A stretch of DNA of 12,840 nucleotides from Rhodoferax sp. GTDB taxonomy: Bacteria > Pseudomonadota > Gammaproteobacteria > Burkholderiales > Burkholderiaceae_C. Shown in pieces: positions 1-5,526 of the stretch (position 1 is the stretch's first letter; the number at the start of each line of letters is the position of its first letter). A program made the translations under genes and the position numbers. Location of the stretch: assembly GCA_028292305.1 (NCBI GenBank), contig JAQGMQ010000121.1, positions 1-12,840 on the forward strand, written 5' to 3'. Under the pieces are notes generated by a model, which worked only from the letters and a program-made list of their open reading frames with translations, was not told the DNA's origin and did no database searches.

Positions 1-20
1 AACCGTCGACTTTCCGCAGG

Positions 21-48
21 CGCGTCGCGTACGGCCCATCGACGCGAC
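21..48. other. GC-rich inverted repeat at the left edge
   Basis: GTCGCGT (24-30) is matched by its exact complement ACGCGAC (42-48) around an 11-base spacer. An alternative pairing in another register uses CGCGTCG (21-27) with CGACGCG (40-46). It lies in 118 non-coding bases downstream of the DJ-1-like gene and beside whatever gene lies left of the window. No T-run follows on either strand. It could be a weak terminator for the unseen neighbour or chance in GC-rich DNA. No coding signal was seen in bases 1-118. Confidence 0.25.
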
Positions 49-79
49 AGCACCCGCCGCGTTTCGCTTCGGTCGGCCT

Positions 80-107
80 GGGGCCGGTTCGAACAGGAAC
101 CAGCCCC
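80..107 (-). terminator. Candidate hairpin terminator after the DJ-1-like gene
   Basis: The hairpin has arms GGGGC-C-GGTTC (80-90) and GAACC-A-GCCCC (97-107) around a six-base loop: ten pairs with one C/A mismatch. It begins 11 bases past the stop codon of the minus-strand gene ending at 119, where a terminator would be expected. The minus strand lacks a U-rich tail beyond it, so it may be Rho-assisted or only an mRNA-stabilising 3' hairpin. Confidence 0.4.
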
Positions 108-118
108 GCGACCCGACA

Positions 119-808
119 TCACCGCGCCGGGTTGGCCAGCCACTTCAGCAGCACCTCGGCGGCGGGGCCGGAAGACGCCGGGTTCTGGCCCGTGACCAGA
201 AGTCCGTCGGTGATGACATAAGGCGCCCAATCGCCGAGCTTGGAATACACGCCGCCCAGGGCCTTGAGTTCGTCCTCCACCAGGAAGGGCACGACGTTCG
301 TCAGGCCTACCGCCTCTTCTTCGGTGTTGGTGAAGCCGGTCACCTTCTTGCCCTCCACCAGCGGCTTGCCCGCCGGCGTCTTCACGTGGCGCAGCACACC
401 GGGCGCGTGGCACACCAGTGCAACCGCCTTGCCGGCCGCCAGGAACGATTCGATCAACGCGATCGAATGCGGGTCTTCGGCCAGGTCCCACAGCGGGCCG
501 TGGCCGCCTGGGTAGAAAACCGTGTCGAAATCGGCCTGCAAGACGCTGTCGAGCCGCACGGTGGACGCCAGTTGCGCCGTGGCCTGCTGGTCGGCCTCGA
601 AGCGCCGCGTCAGCTCGGTCTGGTTCGCGGGCTCGTTGCTCTTCGGGTCGAGCGGTGGCTGGCCGCCTTTGGGCGAGGCCAGCACGATGTCCGCGCCGGC
701 GTCCTTGAACGCGTAATACGGCGCCGCCAGTTCTTCGAGCCAGAAGCCCGTCTTGCGGCCGGTATTGCCGAGTTCGTCATGCGAGGTGAGGACCATCAGA
801 ATCTTCAT
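119..808 (-). CDS. DJ-1/PfpI family protein, Hsp31-like glyoxalase III / deglycase
   Basis: A 229-residue single-domain protein of the class I glutamine-amidotransferase-like fold. Visible motifs are the N-terminal strand followed by TGFWLEELAAPYY (20-32) with the conserved acidic residue of the Hsp31 group (Glu25/26), FYPGGHGPLWDL (98-109), and the nucleophile elbow ALVCHAPGVL with Cys133-His134. Family members of this type convert methylglyoxal to lactate without glutathione, or act as chaperones or protein deglycases, in the cytoplasm. Methylglyoxal detoxification is an inference from the Cys-His-Glu set and from the NemR-type neighbour. The ATG start is supported by GGAGAAG (813-819) four bases upstream. 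The gene has its own operator at 838-852 and is cut off from the upstream regulator gene by the terminator at 865-889, so it should be transcribed alone and induced when the regulator releases DNA. The length is normal for the family. Confidence 0.9.
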   Translation of the reverse strand: MKILMVLTSHDELGNTGRKTGFWLEELAAPYYAFKDAGADIVLASPKGGQPPLDPKSNEPANQTELTRRFEADQQATAQLASTVRLDSVLQADFDTVFYPGGHGPLWDLAEDPHSIALIESFLAAGKAVALVCHAPGVLRHVKTPAGKPLVEGKKVTGFTNTEEEAVGLTNVVPFLVEDELKALGGVYSKLGDWAPYVITDGLLVTGQNPASSGPAAEVLLKWLANPAR

Positions 809-837
809 GTTGCTTCTCCATCTATCAAGTTAACAAA

Positions 838-852
838 TAGACCAGTCGTCTA
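838..852. promoter_or_regulatory. TetR/NemR-type operator, copy 1 (DJ-1-like gene)
   Basis: The 15-bp site TAGACCAGTCGTCTA has inverted arms TAGAC/GTCTA. It lies 29 bases upstream of the start codon of the DJ-1-like gene. An identical copy in the same orientation lies before the regulator gene (1539-1553). The identity extends to 19 of 20 bases (833-852 against 1534-1553), always on the side facing the gene. It is placed to overlap a promoter, which suits repression. The repeat is seen directly; assigning it to the adjacent NemR-like protein is an inference. Confidence 0.85.
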
Positions 853-864
853 GCAAACCGGTCC

Positions 865-889
865 AAAAAAAGCACTTCGTTTGAAGTGC
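865..889 (-). terminator. Intrinsic terminator of the nemR-like gene
   Basis: A perfect 7-bp stem GCACTTC/GAAGTGC (872-878, 883-889) with a four-base loop. On the minus strand it is followed directly by seven T residues (complement of 865-871). It sits 26 bases past the stop codon of the regulator gene at 915 and just before the operator of the DJ-1-like gene. It should stop read-through between the two genes. Confidence 0.92.
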
Positions 890-897
890 AGCCAGGG

Positions 898-927
898 TCT
901 GCCCCTCGAAAAAATCAGGGGGGCAGA
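898..927 (-). other. Imperfect inverted repeat over the nemR stop codon
   Basis: TCTGCCCCT (898-906) can pair with AGGGGGGCAGA (917-927), leaving two bulged bases, across a ten-base A-rich loop. The repeat covers the last codons and the stop of the regulator gene and lies directly upstream (in transcription order) of the perfect terminator. It may be a second 3' hairpin. The right arm is coding sequence, so the pairing could be fortuitous. Confidence 0.3.
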
Positions 928-1517
928 TGAAGGATTTGCCGGGTGGTGGCCAGGGCGGCTTCGAAAGGCTCGGGGCCGCGGACGATCTTCACCATCACGC
1001 TCGCTCCGAGCCACAGCTGGTACAGGCTCTGGGCGGCGCCGTCGGCATCGCCGTCGACCGACAGCGAGCCTTCGGCCACGCCGGCCTCGATGCCCGTGGC
1101 CAGGCGCGAAATGATGCCCGCCGTCCCCTGCAGCATCGCCAGCCGCATGGGCTCGGAAAGGTCGGCCACCTCGGCGCCCAGCTTCACCGCCAGGCACTTG
1201 CCCTGGCAGTCCAGAAACGACTGCGACTCCTGCCAGTTCTGCCAGTAGTTCATCAGGCGCTGTGCCACCGTCAGGCCAGGCTCGTCGAGCGTCGCGTCGA
1301 TGTCGGCCCAGTAGTCCTCGAAGTACTTCGCCAGCAAGGCTTCGCCGAACGCTTCCTTCGAGTTGAAGTAATGGTAGAACGAACCCTTCGGCACACCCGA
1401 AGACAGCAGGATCTCGTTCAGCCCCACGGCAGAGAAGCCCTTGCCCGCCATGATCCGCTGGCCCACGGCAAGGATGTTGTCGCGGGTGTCGTTGGATTCT
1501 CGAAGTGCGGTGGGCAT
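915..1517 (-). CDS. nemR: NemR-type TetR family repressor, electrophile/redox sensor
   Basis: A 200-residue TetR/AcrR repressor with an N-terminal helix-turn-helix at about residues 28-57 (GLNEILLSSGVPKGSFYHYF). It closely resembles E. coli NemR as I remember it: the PKGSFYHYF-SKEAFG block, the sensor segment KCLAVKLGAEVADLSEPMR and the late LWLGASVMVKI block all align. Cys108 falls on NemR Cys106 and Lys177 on NemR Lys175, the pair that forms a reversible Cys-Lys bond on oxidation by hypochlorite; Cys104 is a further nearby thiol. NemR responds to N-ethylmaleimide, quinones, methylglyoxal and bleach and represses nemA-gloA. Here the likely targets are itself and the DJ-1-like enzyme, judged by the identical operators. 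No good SD precedes the ATG, so translation may be weak or leaderless. The start is chosen because the sequence aligns from the NemR N-terminus (T-R-D-N-I-L). Confidence 0.9.
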   Translation of the reverse strand: MPTALRESNDTRDNILAVGQRIMAGKGFSAVGLNEILLSSGVPKGSFYHYFNSKEAFGEALLAKYFEDYWADIDATLDEPGLTVAQRLMNYWQNWQESQSFLDCQGKCLAVKLGAEVADLSEPMRLAMLQGTAGIISRLATGIEAGVAEGSLSVDGDADGAAQSLYQLWLGASVMVKIVRGPEPFEAALATTRQILHLPP

Positions 1518-1538
1518 GGCCTGATTCTATGATACGAA

Positions 1539-1553
1539 TAGACCAGTCGTCTA
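1539..1553. promoter_or_regulatory. TetR/NemR-type operator, copy 2 (nemR / cysteine-synthase intergenic region)
   Basis: This is an exact second copy of TAGACCAGTCGTCTA, 21 bases upstream of the regulator start codon, so autorepression is expected. It sits in the 100-base gap between the regulator (minus) and the cysteine-synthase-like gene (plus). It lies 64 bases before that start codon and just upstream of a possible -35 (TTGCCA, 1562-1567). One bound dimer might therefore also affect the plus-strand gene, but this is not shown by the sequence. Confidence 0.85.
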
Positions 1554-1617
1554 CTATTTTTTTGCCACCTGTTTTCGGTCTGTTTTCTGATTAGCGACGC
1601 CACCGCATAATTCTTCG

Positions 1618-2541
1618 ATGCTTCTTTCAAACGCACTTGACCTCATCGGCAACACGCCGCTTCTGGCCCTGGACCGCATCCACCGCGGACCGGGCCGCAT
1701 CCTGGCCAAGGCCGAATTTCTGCAGCCTGGCGGCAGCGTCAAGGACCGCGCCGCCAAGGCGATTCTTCTCGCGGCAAAGACGGACGGTCGGCTGCTGCCG
1801 GGCATGCCCGTGATCGAAATGACCAGCGGCAACATGGGCGCCGGCTTGGCCGTCGCCTGCGCGGTGCTCGGCCACCCCTTGGTCGTCACCATGTCGGCCG
1901 GCAACAGCCCCGCGCGCGCCCGGATGCTGGAGGGACTGGGCGCCACGGTCGTCCTGGTGCCGCAGGTGGATGGAAGCCCGGGGCAAGTCACGGGGCGCGA
2001 CGTGAAGGCCGCCGAGGCGCTGGCCCGCCAACTGGCAAGCGAGCGTCGCGGTTTCTACGTCGACCAATTCAATGCGCCGGAAGGCGTGCTCGCCCACCAG
2101 GCCACAGGCCACGAAATGCTGGCGCAGTTCGGCGCTCGCATCGACGGCTGGGTGGCGGCGGTGGGCACCGGCTCGACATTCAAAGGGGTGGCGCGGGTGC
2201 TGAAGGAAGCCAACCCCGCGGTAGTCTGCGCGGTGGCAGAGCCCGCCGGCAGCCGGCCGCTGGCGCACGAGCCGGTCGACAAGCCGAAACACGTCATTCA
2301 GGGCACCGGTTACGGAGAAATCCCTGCCCAGTGGGACGCCACGCTGATGGACCTCAGCATCGCCGTCAGTGACGCCGATGCCGAAGCATGGCGCCACCGC
2401 CTGGCGCAGGAAGAAGGCCTGTATGTCGGTTACTCGGCGGCGGCCAATGTCTACGCGGCAGCACAGTTGCTGCAGTGCGGCAGGCTGCCAGCCGATGCGG
2501 TGGTGGCCACCGTTCTTTGCGATACGGGCCTGAAGTATTGA
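1618..2541 (+). CDS. Cysteine synthase family PLP-dependent enzyme (CysK/CysM-like)
   Basis: A 307-residue fold-type II PLP enzyme. The family signatures appear in order: IGNTPLL (10-16); PGGSVKDRAA with the Schiff-base Lys42; the substrate-carboxylate loop TSGNMG (69-74, usually TSGNTG); HQATGHEM (160-167); the phosphate-binding glycine loop GTGST (183-187); QGTGYGEIP (228-236); and the C-terminal CDTGLKY that corresponds to CDSGERY of CysK. Such enzymes normally make cysteine from O-acetylserine (or O-phosphoserine or thiosulfate) and sulfide in the cytoplasm. The exact donor cannot be read from the sequence, and a cystathionine beta-synthase-like role is possible. There is no C-terminal regulatory domain. 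No SD precedes the ATG. A weak promoter could be TTGCCA (1562-1567) with TCTGAT (1586-1591). The gene is divergent from the NemR-like regulator, and thiol supply would fit an electrophile response, but this link is only inferred. Confidence 0.88.
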   Translation: MLLSNALDLIGNTPLLALDRIHRGPGRILAKAEFLQPGGSVKDRAAKAILLAAKTDGRLLPGMPVIEMTSGNMGAGLAVACAVLGHPLVVTMSAGNSPARARMLEGLGATVVLVPQVDGSPGQVTGRDVKAAEALARQLASERRGFYVDQFNAPEGVLAHQATGHEMLAQFGARIDGWVAAVGTGSTFKGVARVLKEANPAVVCAVAEPAGSRPLAHEPVDKPKHVIQGTGYGEIPAQWDATLMDLSIAVSDADAEAWRHRLAQEEGLYVGYSAAANVYAAAQLLQCGRLPADAVVATVLCDTGLKY

Positions 2542-2602
2542 TGGCTGAAGCCAACCCCATGCGGGCGGGCGCCACACGTTGCCAGGGCGAAACCGAGGGC
2601 TG

Positions 2603-2619
2603 GTCAGGCCGGGCCTGAC
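2603..2619. other. Short perfect hairpin between convergent genes
   Basis: GTCAGGC (2603-2609) and GCCTGAC (2613-2619) are exact complements around a three-base turn. It lies 61 bases past the end of the cysteine-synthase-like gene and overlaps the last codons of the convergent 92-residue gene. It could act as a bidirectional transcription end signal. Neither strand shows a T-run, so the call is weak. Confidence 0.35.
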
Positions 2620-2882
2620 TCGACCTCCACGCCGCGTTGCAGGTCCTGCAGTTGCAGCGCGATGTCGAACAGCTTCGACTTGCCCGCGTAGTAGCGGTCC
2701 AGCCGCCATTCCTTCAAGATCTCCATGGCGATATCGAAGCGGCTCAAATCGAGTTCGTAGAGTTTCTCGAGCGGAAAGGGTTCATGGGACTCCAGCGACA
2801 GGACGAGCTGGGCCAGCGTGCGGGCGTCCTCGTGCAACGGCGAAGTCGCGATGAAGCGCTGCGCCTGTTTCATGGCATTCAT
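2604..2882 (-). CDS. Conserved-looking small protein of unknown function (92 aa)
   Basis: I do not recognise a family. The protein begins MNAMKQAQRFIATSP and ends RGVEVESGPA. It has no signal peptide, membrane segment or cysteine, and looks helical and charged with regular leucines (for example LEKLYELDLSRFDIAMEILK). The sequence supports a real gene: codon use is strongly G/C-ending like its neighbours, and an AGAGG SD (2892-2896) lies nine bases before the ATG at 2882. A longer reading from TTG at 2900 would run through that SD and is less likely; a second in-frame ATG lies at 2873. It stands alone, convergent with the cysteine-synthase-like gene and tandem to the phytase-like gene 302 bases upstream. 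It is probably a cytoplasmic protein; the function is unknown. Confidence 0.78.
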   Translation of the reverse strand: MNAMKQAQRFIATSPLHEDARTLAQLVLSLESHEPFPLEKLYELDLSRFDIAMEILKEWRLDRYYAGKSKLFDIALQLQDLQRGVEVESGPA

Positions 2883-3184
2883 TGTTTTCAACCTCTTCAA
2901 TTGGCGCCCCGCCAGGTGGCAGGGGCCGGTGATGTTCAGGCGTCGGCAAACCCCATGTCAGCCGATGCGGACCTGGGTGCAGTTGCCGCTGCATTTCCGT
3001 GTGGGCGCGCGGGCCGGTTCACGTGTCCCGAAAGACGGGACACGCGACCGGCAGGTTGTCCTTCAACCGCGCGCACTGTTCCGATTAGACACGGTCACAC
3101 GCCGGGCAAGATGACAGGCATGTTTCGCTTTTGTGACACCCATCGCCCGTGCCCGGTGGCCTGCACCGACGGCGCCCAGCCTGC
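2883..3184. other. 302-bp non-coding stretch with two inverted repeats
   Basis: No frame here shows convincing start, SD and codon use together. The stretch should hold the promoter of the 92-residue gene and the transcription end of the phytase-like gene. The clearest structure is the perfect palindrome at 3022-3044 (separate entry). Ten bases further, GGTTG (3054-3058) and CAACC (3064-3068) form a second, smaller repeat, also with a five-base loop. No sigma-70 or sigma-54 promoter stands out. Confidence 0.6.
3022..3044. promoter_or_regulatory. Perfect 9-bp-arm palindrome, possible operator or terminator
   Basis: CGTGTCCCG (3022-3030) and CGGGACACG (3036-3044) are exact complements around AAAGA. 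It sits 139 bases before the ATG of the minus-strand 92-residue gene and 140 bases beyond the stop of the phytase-like gene. No T-run follows on either strand. Its distance upstream and TGTCC/GGACA core suit an activator or repressor site, but the binding protein is unknown. A Rho-type 3' hairpin for the phytase-like mRNA is the alternative. Confidence 0.45.
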
Positions 3185-5290
3185 TCAGGGCGCAGGCACG
3201 CTGTAGTCGGCCAGCTTCTTGTCGAACCTGATCAGCCACAGCCGGTTGGGCCGTTCGCTGTCGGCACCGCGGCCTACGCGTGCGCTGTTGCCTGCGGTGC
3301 AACCCGAGGCCGCGGCCGATGCGGTGGTGGTGATGGCACCGTTGGCATCCACCGTACATTTGGTGATGTCGCCGCCCGCAATGGGCGCGCCACTCGGGTC
3401 GAGCACCAGGGTCTTCATGCCGAAGTCGTCGTCGTTGGCCAGGGCCAGCGTGTTCTCGTCCACCAGTGCCAGGCCCTCGGCTTTCTCGGCCAGCCAGCTG
3501 GCGGCATTCAGGTCGAACAGCAGCGTCTTCTTCAGCGGCAGCACGGCGGCAAAGCTGCTGCCGTTCACGGGCGCGCCGGTCATGCTGCTCTTCTCGAGGT
3601 CGCTGCCCATGGCGGCGATGTCGGTCGCGTTGGCGGGAATCTCCACCAGCATCAGACGGTTGAAGACCTTGCCGTCGGGCCCCGAGCCCTGCTCGATCAC
3701 CACGAACTTGCCGCCACCCAGCGACACCAGGTCGCCCAACTTGGCGTTGCCGGTCTTGCCGTCGGTGTACATGCTGCTGTCGATCGGATAGGCGTAGAGC
3801 TTCGTGGTTTCGGTCGTCGGGTCGAACTGCACCCAGCGGTTGAACTTCGCGTAGTCGCGGATGTTTTCGCTGGTGGCCGCCGTGGCGCCGGGCACCACGT
3901 AGCTGGCCTTGCCGTCGTCCAGCGGGCTCTGCACGAAGCCGTGCAGCCGGCCGCTGGCGACATCCAGCGTCAGGCCTTCCATGCCGCGGTTGGGGCGGCG
4001 CTTGGCCAGCACGGCCGGCAGGTCGGCGGCACCGGTGCCGGGCTGGTATTTCTTCAGGATGATGCCGGTGGCCGGGTCGACCTTGAGGATGAACGGGCCG
4101 TATTCGTCCGACACCCACACCACGCCGCGCGCCGCGTCCACGGCCACGCCTTCGGTGTCCAGTCCGTAGTCGCTGAAGTCCGCCTTGCTGCCGGCCACAT
4201 AGCGCATGGCATCGTTCAGCGGCAGCTCGCCCGACGAGCCGACCTTGCCCGGCGCGATCGACAGGCCCGAGGCATTGACGCTGGCGCTGAACTTCAGCGG
4301 CAGGCTCGACTTCAGCACCGCGCCGCCCGCGCCCACCGAGATGATGCCGAGCGACGGCACGAAACTCGGCGACGGAAAGAACTTGCCGTCGCTGGTGCCA
4401 CTGGCACCCGCGCCCAGCACCGTGTTCGGCAGCTTGGGACCGTCGCCGTTCGGGCCGCGGTCGGTCAGGCCATAGAACTCGAGCGAGCCGTCGGCGGACT
4501 TGCCCTTGAACGCCAGGCTGGAGCCGTAAGACGGCAGGAAGCCGTTCGGGAACTCGGCCTTGACCGCGGCGTTGCTGCCTTCATAGGGTACGTAGAACGA
4601 AGCCGCGGCCTGGATCTGGTAACGCGTGATGCCGGCGCTGACGGTGCCCAGCGCGTTGGTCTGGCGCACGGCTTCCACCACGGGTTTGGCCAGCTTCGAA
4701 GCCAGCGTGTCTTCGAAGTGTTCCTTCACCAGCGTGCGGCGCGTAGCGTCGACGGTGCGGCCCTGGTAGGCCGCCGGCAGCACGGCCAGCGTGGCGGCCA
4801 TCGCGTTGTTGAAGCTGGCCGCCGGGGCCGAGAAGTCGAGCGTGCGGCCGGCCAGTGCCGTGGCCACCGCCGGCGCGATGCTGATGCCGTTGGCCGGGTC
4901 GCTGTCGGTGTCGAGCAGTTGCAGCGCCAGCAGGCGGTTAACCACCTTGTCGTCCTTCACGTCGGTGCTGGCGGCCAGCGTCAGCGGCGTGGTGCTGGCG
5001 GCGCAGGCGGCCGAGCCGAGGTGGATGCCGCCCACGCTGAAGTCCAGCGTCTCGCCGACATTGCAGCTGTAGCCGCCATTGGCGTCGGTAGCGGTCTTGG
5101 CGGCCGCGCCCACGCCGTAGGCCAGGCCCTGCACGGCCGCGTCGAGGAACTGGCCGTTGACGGCCACCGGTGCCGGCGTGTCGTCGTCGCCGCCGCAGGC
5201 CACCAGCAAGGCACAGGCCACGGCGACGGCGGACCCTGCGAGGAGGCTGGTGAAGGTCGAAAATTCCGGAGCGGAAAGTTGGGTTGTCAT
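3185..5290 (-). CDS. Phytase-like (esterase-like activity) lipoprotein
   Basis: A 701-residue exported lipoprotein. The N-terminus has a hydrophobic stretch (about 16-31) ending in the lipobox LVAC with Cys32, followed by GGDDD; glycine at +2 is compatible with the outer membrane. Residues about 45-100 form a small module (GQFLDAAVQGLAYG, then TDANGGYSC and LGSAAC) that resembles the front part of other proteobacterial surface lipoproteins. From about 255 to the end it looks like the 'esterase-like activity of phytase' domain (beta-propeller type): GLTDRGPNGDGP (274-285), GLDTEGVAVD (376-385), VWVSDEYGPF (391-400) and RRPNRGMEGLTL (431-442). Proteins of this family are linked to phosphate-ester or ester hydrolysis; the substrate is unknown. 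The start is set at the ATG at 5290, which places the signal peptide at the N-terminus. A 54-residue upstream extension is open but lacks signal-peptide character. No clear SD is present. It is divergent from a phosphate transporter. Confidence 0.85.
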   Translation of the reverse strand: MTTQLSAPEFSTFTSLLAGSAVAVACALLVACGGDDDTPAPVAVNGQFLDAAVQGLAYGVGAAAKTATDANGGYSCNVGETLDFSVGGIHLGSAACAASTTPLTLAASTDVKDDKVVNRLLALQLLDTDSDPANGISIAPAVATALAGRTLDFSAPAASFNNAMAATLAVLPAAYQGRTVDATRRTLVKEHFEDTLASKLAKPVVEAVRQTNALGTVSAGITRYQIQAAASFYVPYEGSNAAVKAEFPNGFLPSYGSSLAFKGKSADGSLEFYGLTDRGPNGDGPKLPNTVLGAGASGTSDGKFFPSPSFVPSLGIISVGAGGAVLKSSLPLKFSASVNASGLSIAPGKVGSSGELPLNDAMRYVAGSKADFSDYGLDTEGVAVDAARGVVWVSDEYGPFILKVDPATGIILKKYQPGTGAADLPAVLAKRRPNRGMEGLTLDVASGRLHGFVQSPLDDGKASYVVPGATAATSENIRDYAKFNRWVQFDPTTETTKLYAYPIDSSMYTDGKTGNAKLGDLVSLGGGKFVVIEQGSGPDGKVFNRLMLVEIPANATDIAAMGSDLEKSSMTGAPVNGSSFAAVLPLKKTLLFDLNAASWLAEKAEGLALVDENTLALANDDDFGMKTLVLDPSGAPIAGGDITKCTVDANGAITTTASAAASGCTAGNSARVGRGADSERPNRLWLIRFDKKLADYSVPAP

Positions 5291-5412
5291 AGGTTTTAAG
5301 ATGTGCGAGCGCCAGGGCGGAATGGGATCAGAGTGACGCTTGGCCTGGCTGAAGCCGTACGCAAGCAGGCGCTGCACGGGTGGTTGCGCCGCCGTGCGCG
5401 ATTGGGCCGCGG

Positions 5413-5431
5413 CCGTGTGAAAGCCGTGTGA
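5413..5431. promoter_or_regulatory. Direct repeats at 11-bp spacing between lipoprotein and PiT genes
   Basis: CCGTGTGA occurs twice, at 5413-5420 and 5424-5431, exactly 11 bp apart start to start; a related CGTGTCA lies at 5460-5466. Direct repeats one helical turn apart are typical of OmpR/PhoB-type response-regulator sites. The bases do not match the PhoB consensus CTGTCAT well, so the binding protein is unassigned. The 236-bp divergent gap (5291-5526) should contain both promoters; no convincing -35/-10 pair was seen. Confidence 0.35.
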
Positions 5432-5526
5432 CACCGGCGCGATCCGCCGCATTCACTGTCGTGTCACGCAACCGACATACCCGCTGCCTAACCTGTGCTG
5501 CTCACCACACAACACATCAAAAAGCC

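Noticed and set aside
2637..3206. A 189-codon plus-strand frame over the 92-residue gene and the non-coding stretch
   Set aside because: There is no SD-supported start, its codon pattern is inferior to the minus frame, and it has no recognisable domain.
3149..5299. A 716-codon open frame on the plus strand opposite the phytase-like lipoprotein gene
   Set aside because: Its product is rich in His, Arg, Gly and Val without any domain, as expected for a shadow of a GC-rich gene. The minus-strand frame has a signal peptide, lipobox and family motifs.
3132..5434. A shared TGTGACACC near 3134 and 5427 flanking the phytase-like gene, as possible mobile-element ends
   Set aside because: Nine bases of identity alone, with no longer repeat, transposase or target duplication, is not enough support.
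5457..5480. A Pho box beginning CTGTC upstream of the phosphate transporter
   Set aside because: The first half-site is partly right, but the base positions 11 bp later do not resemble CTGTCAT.
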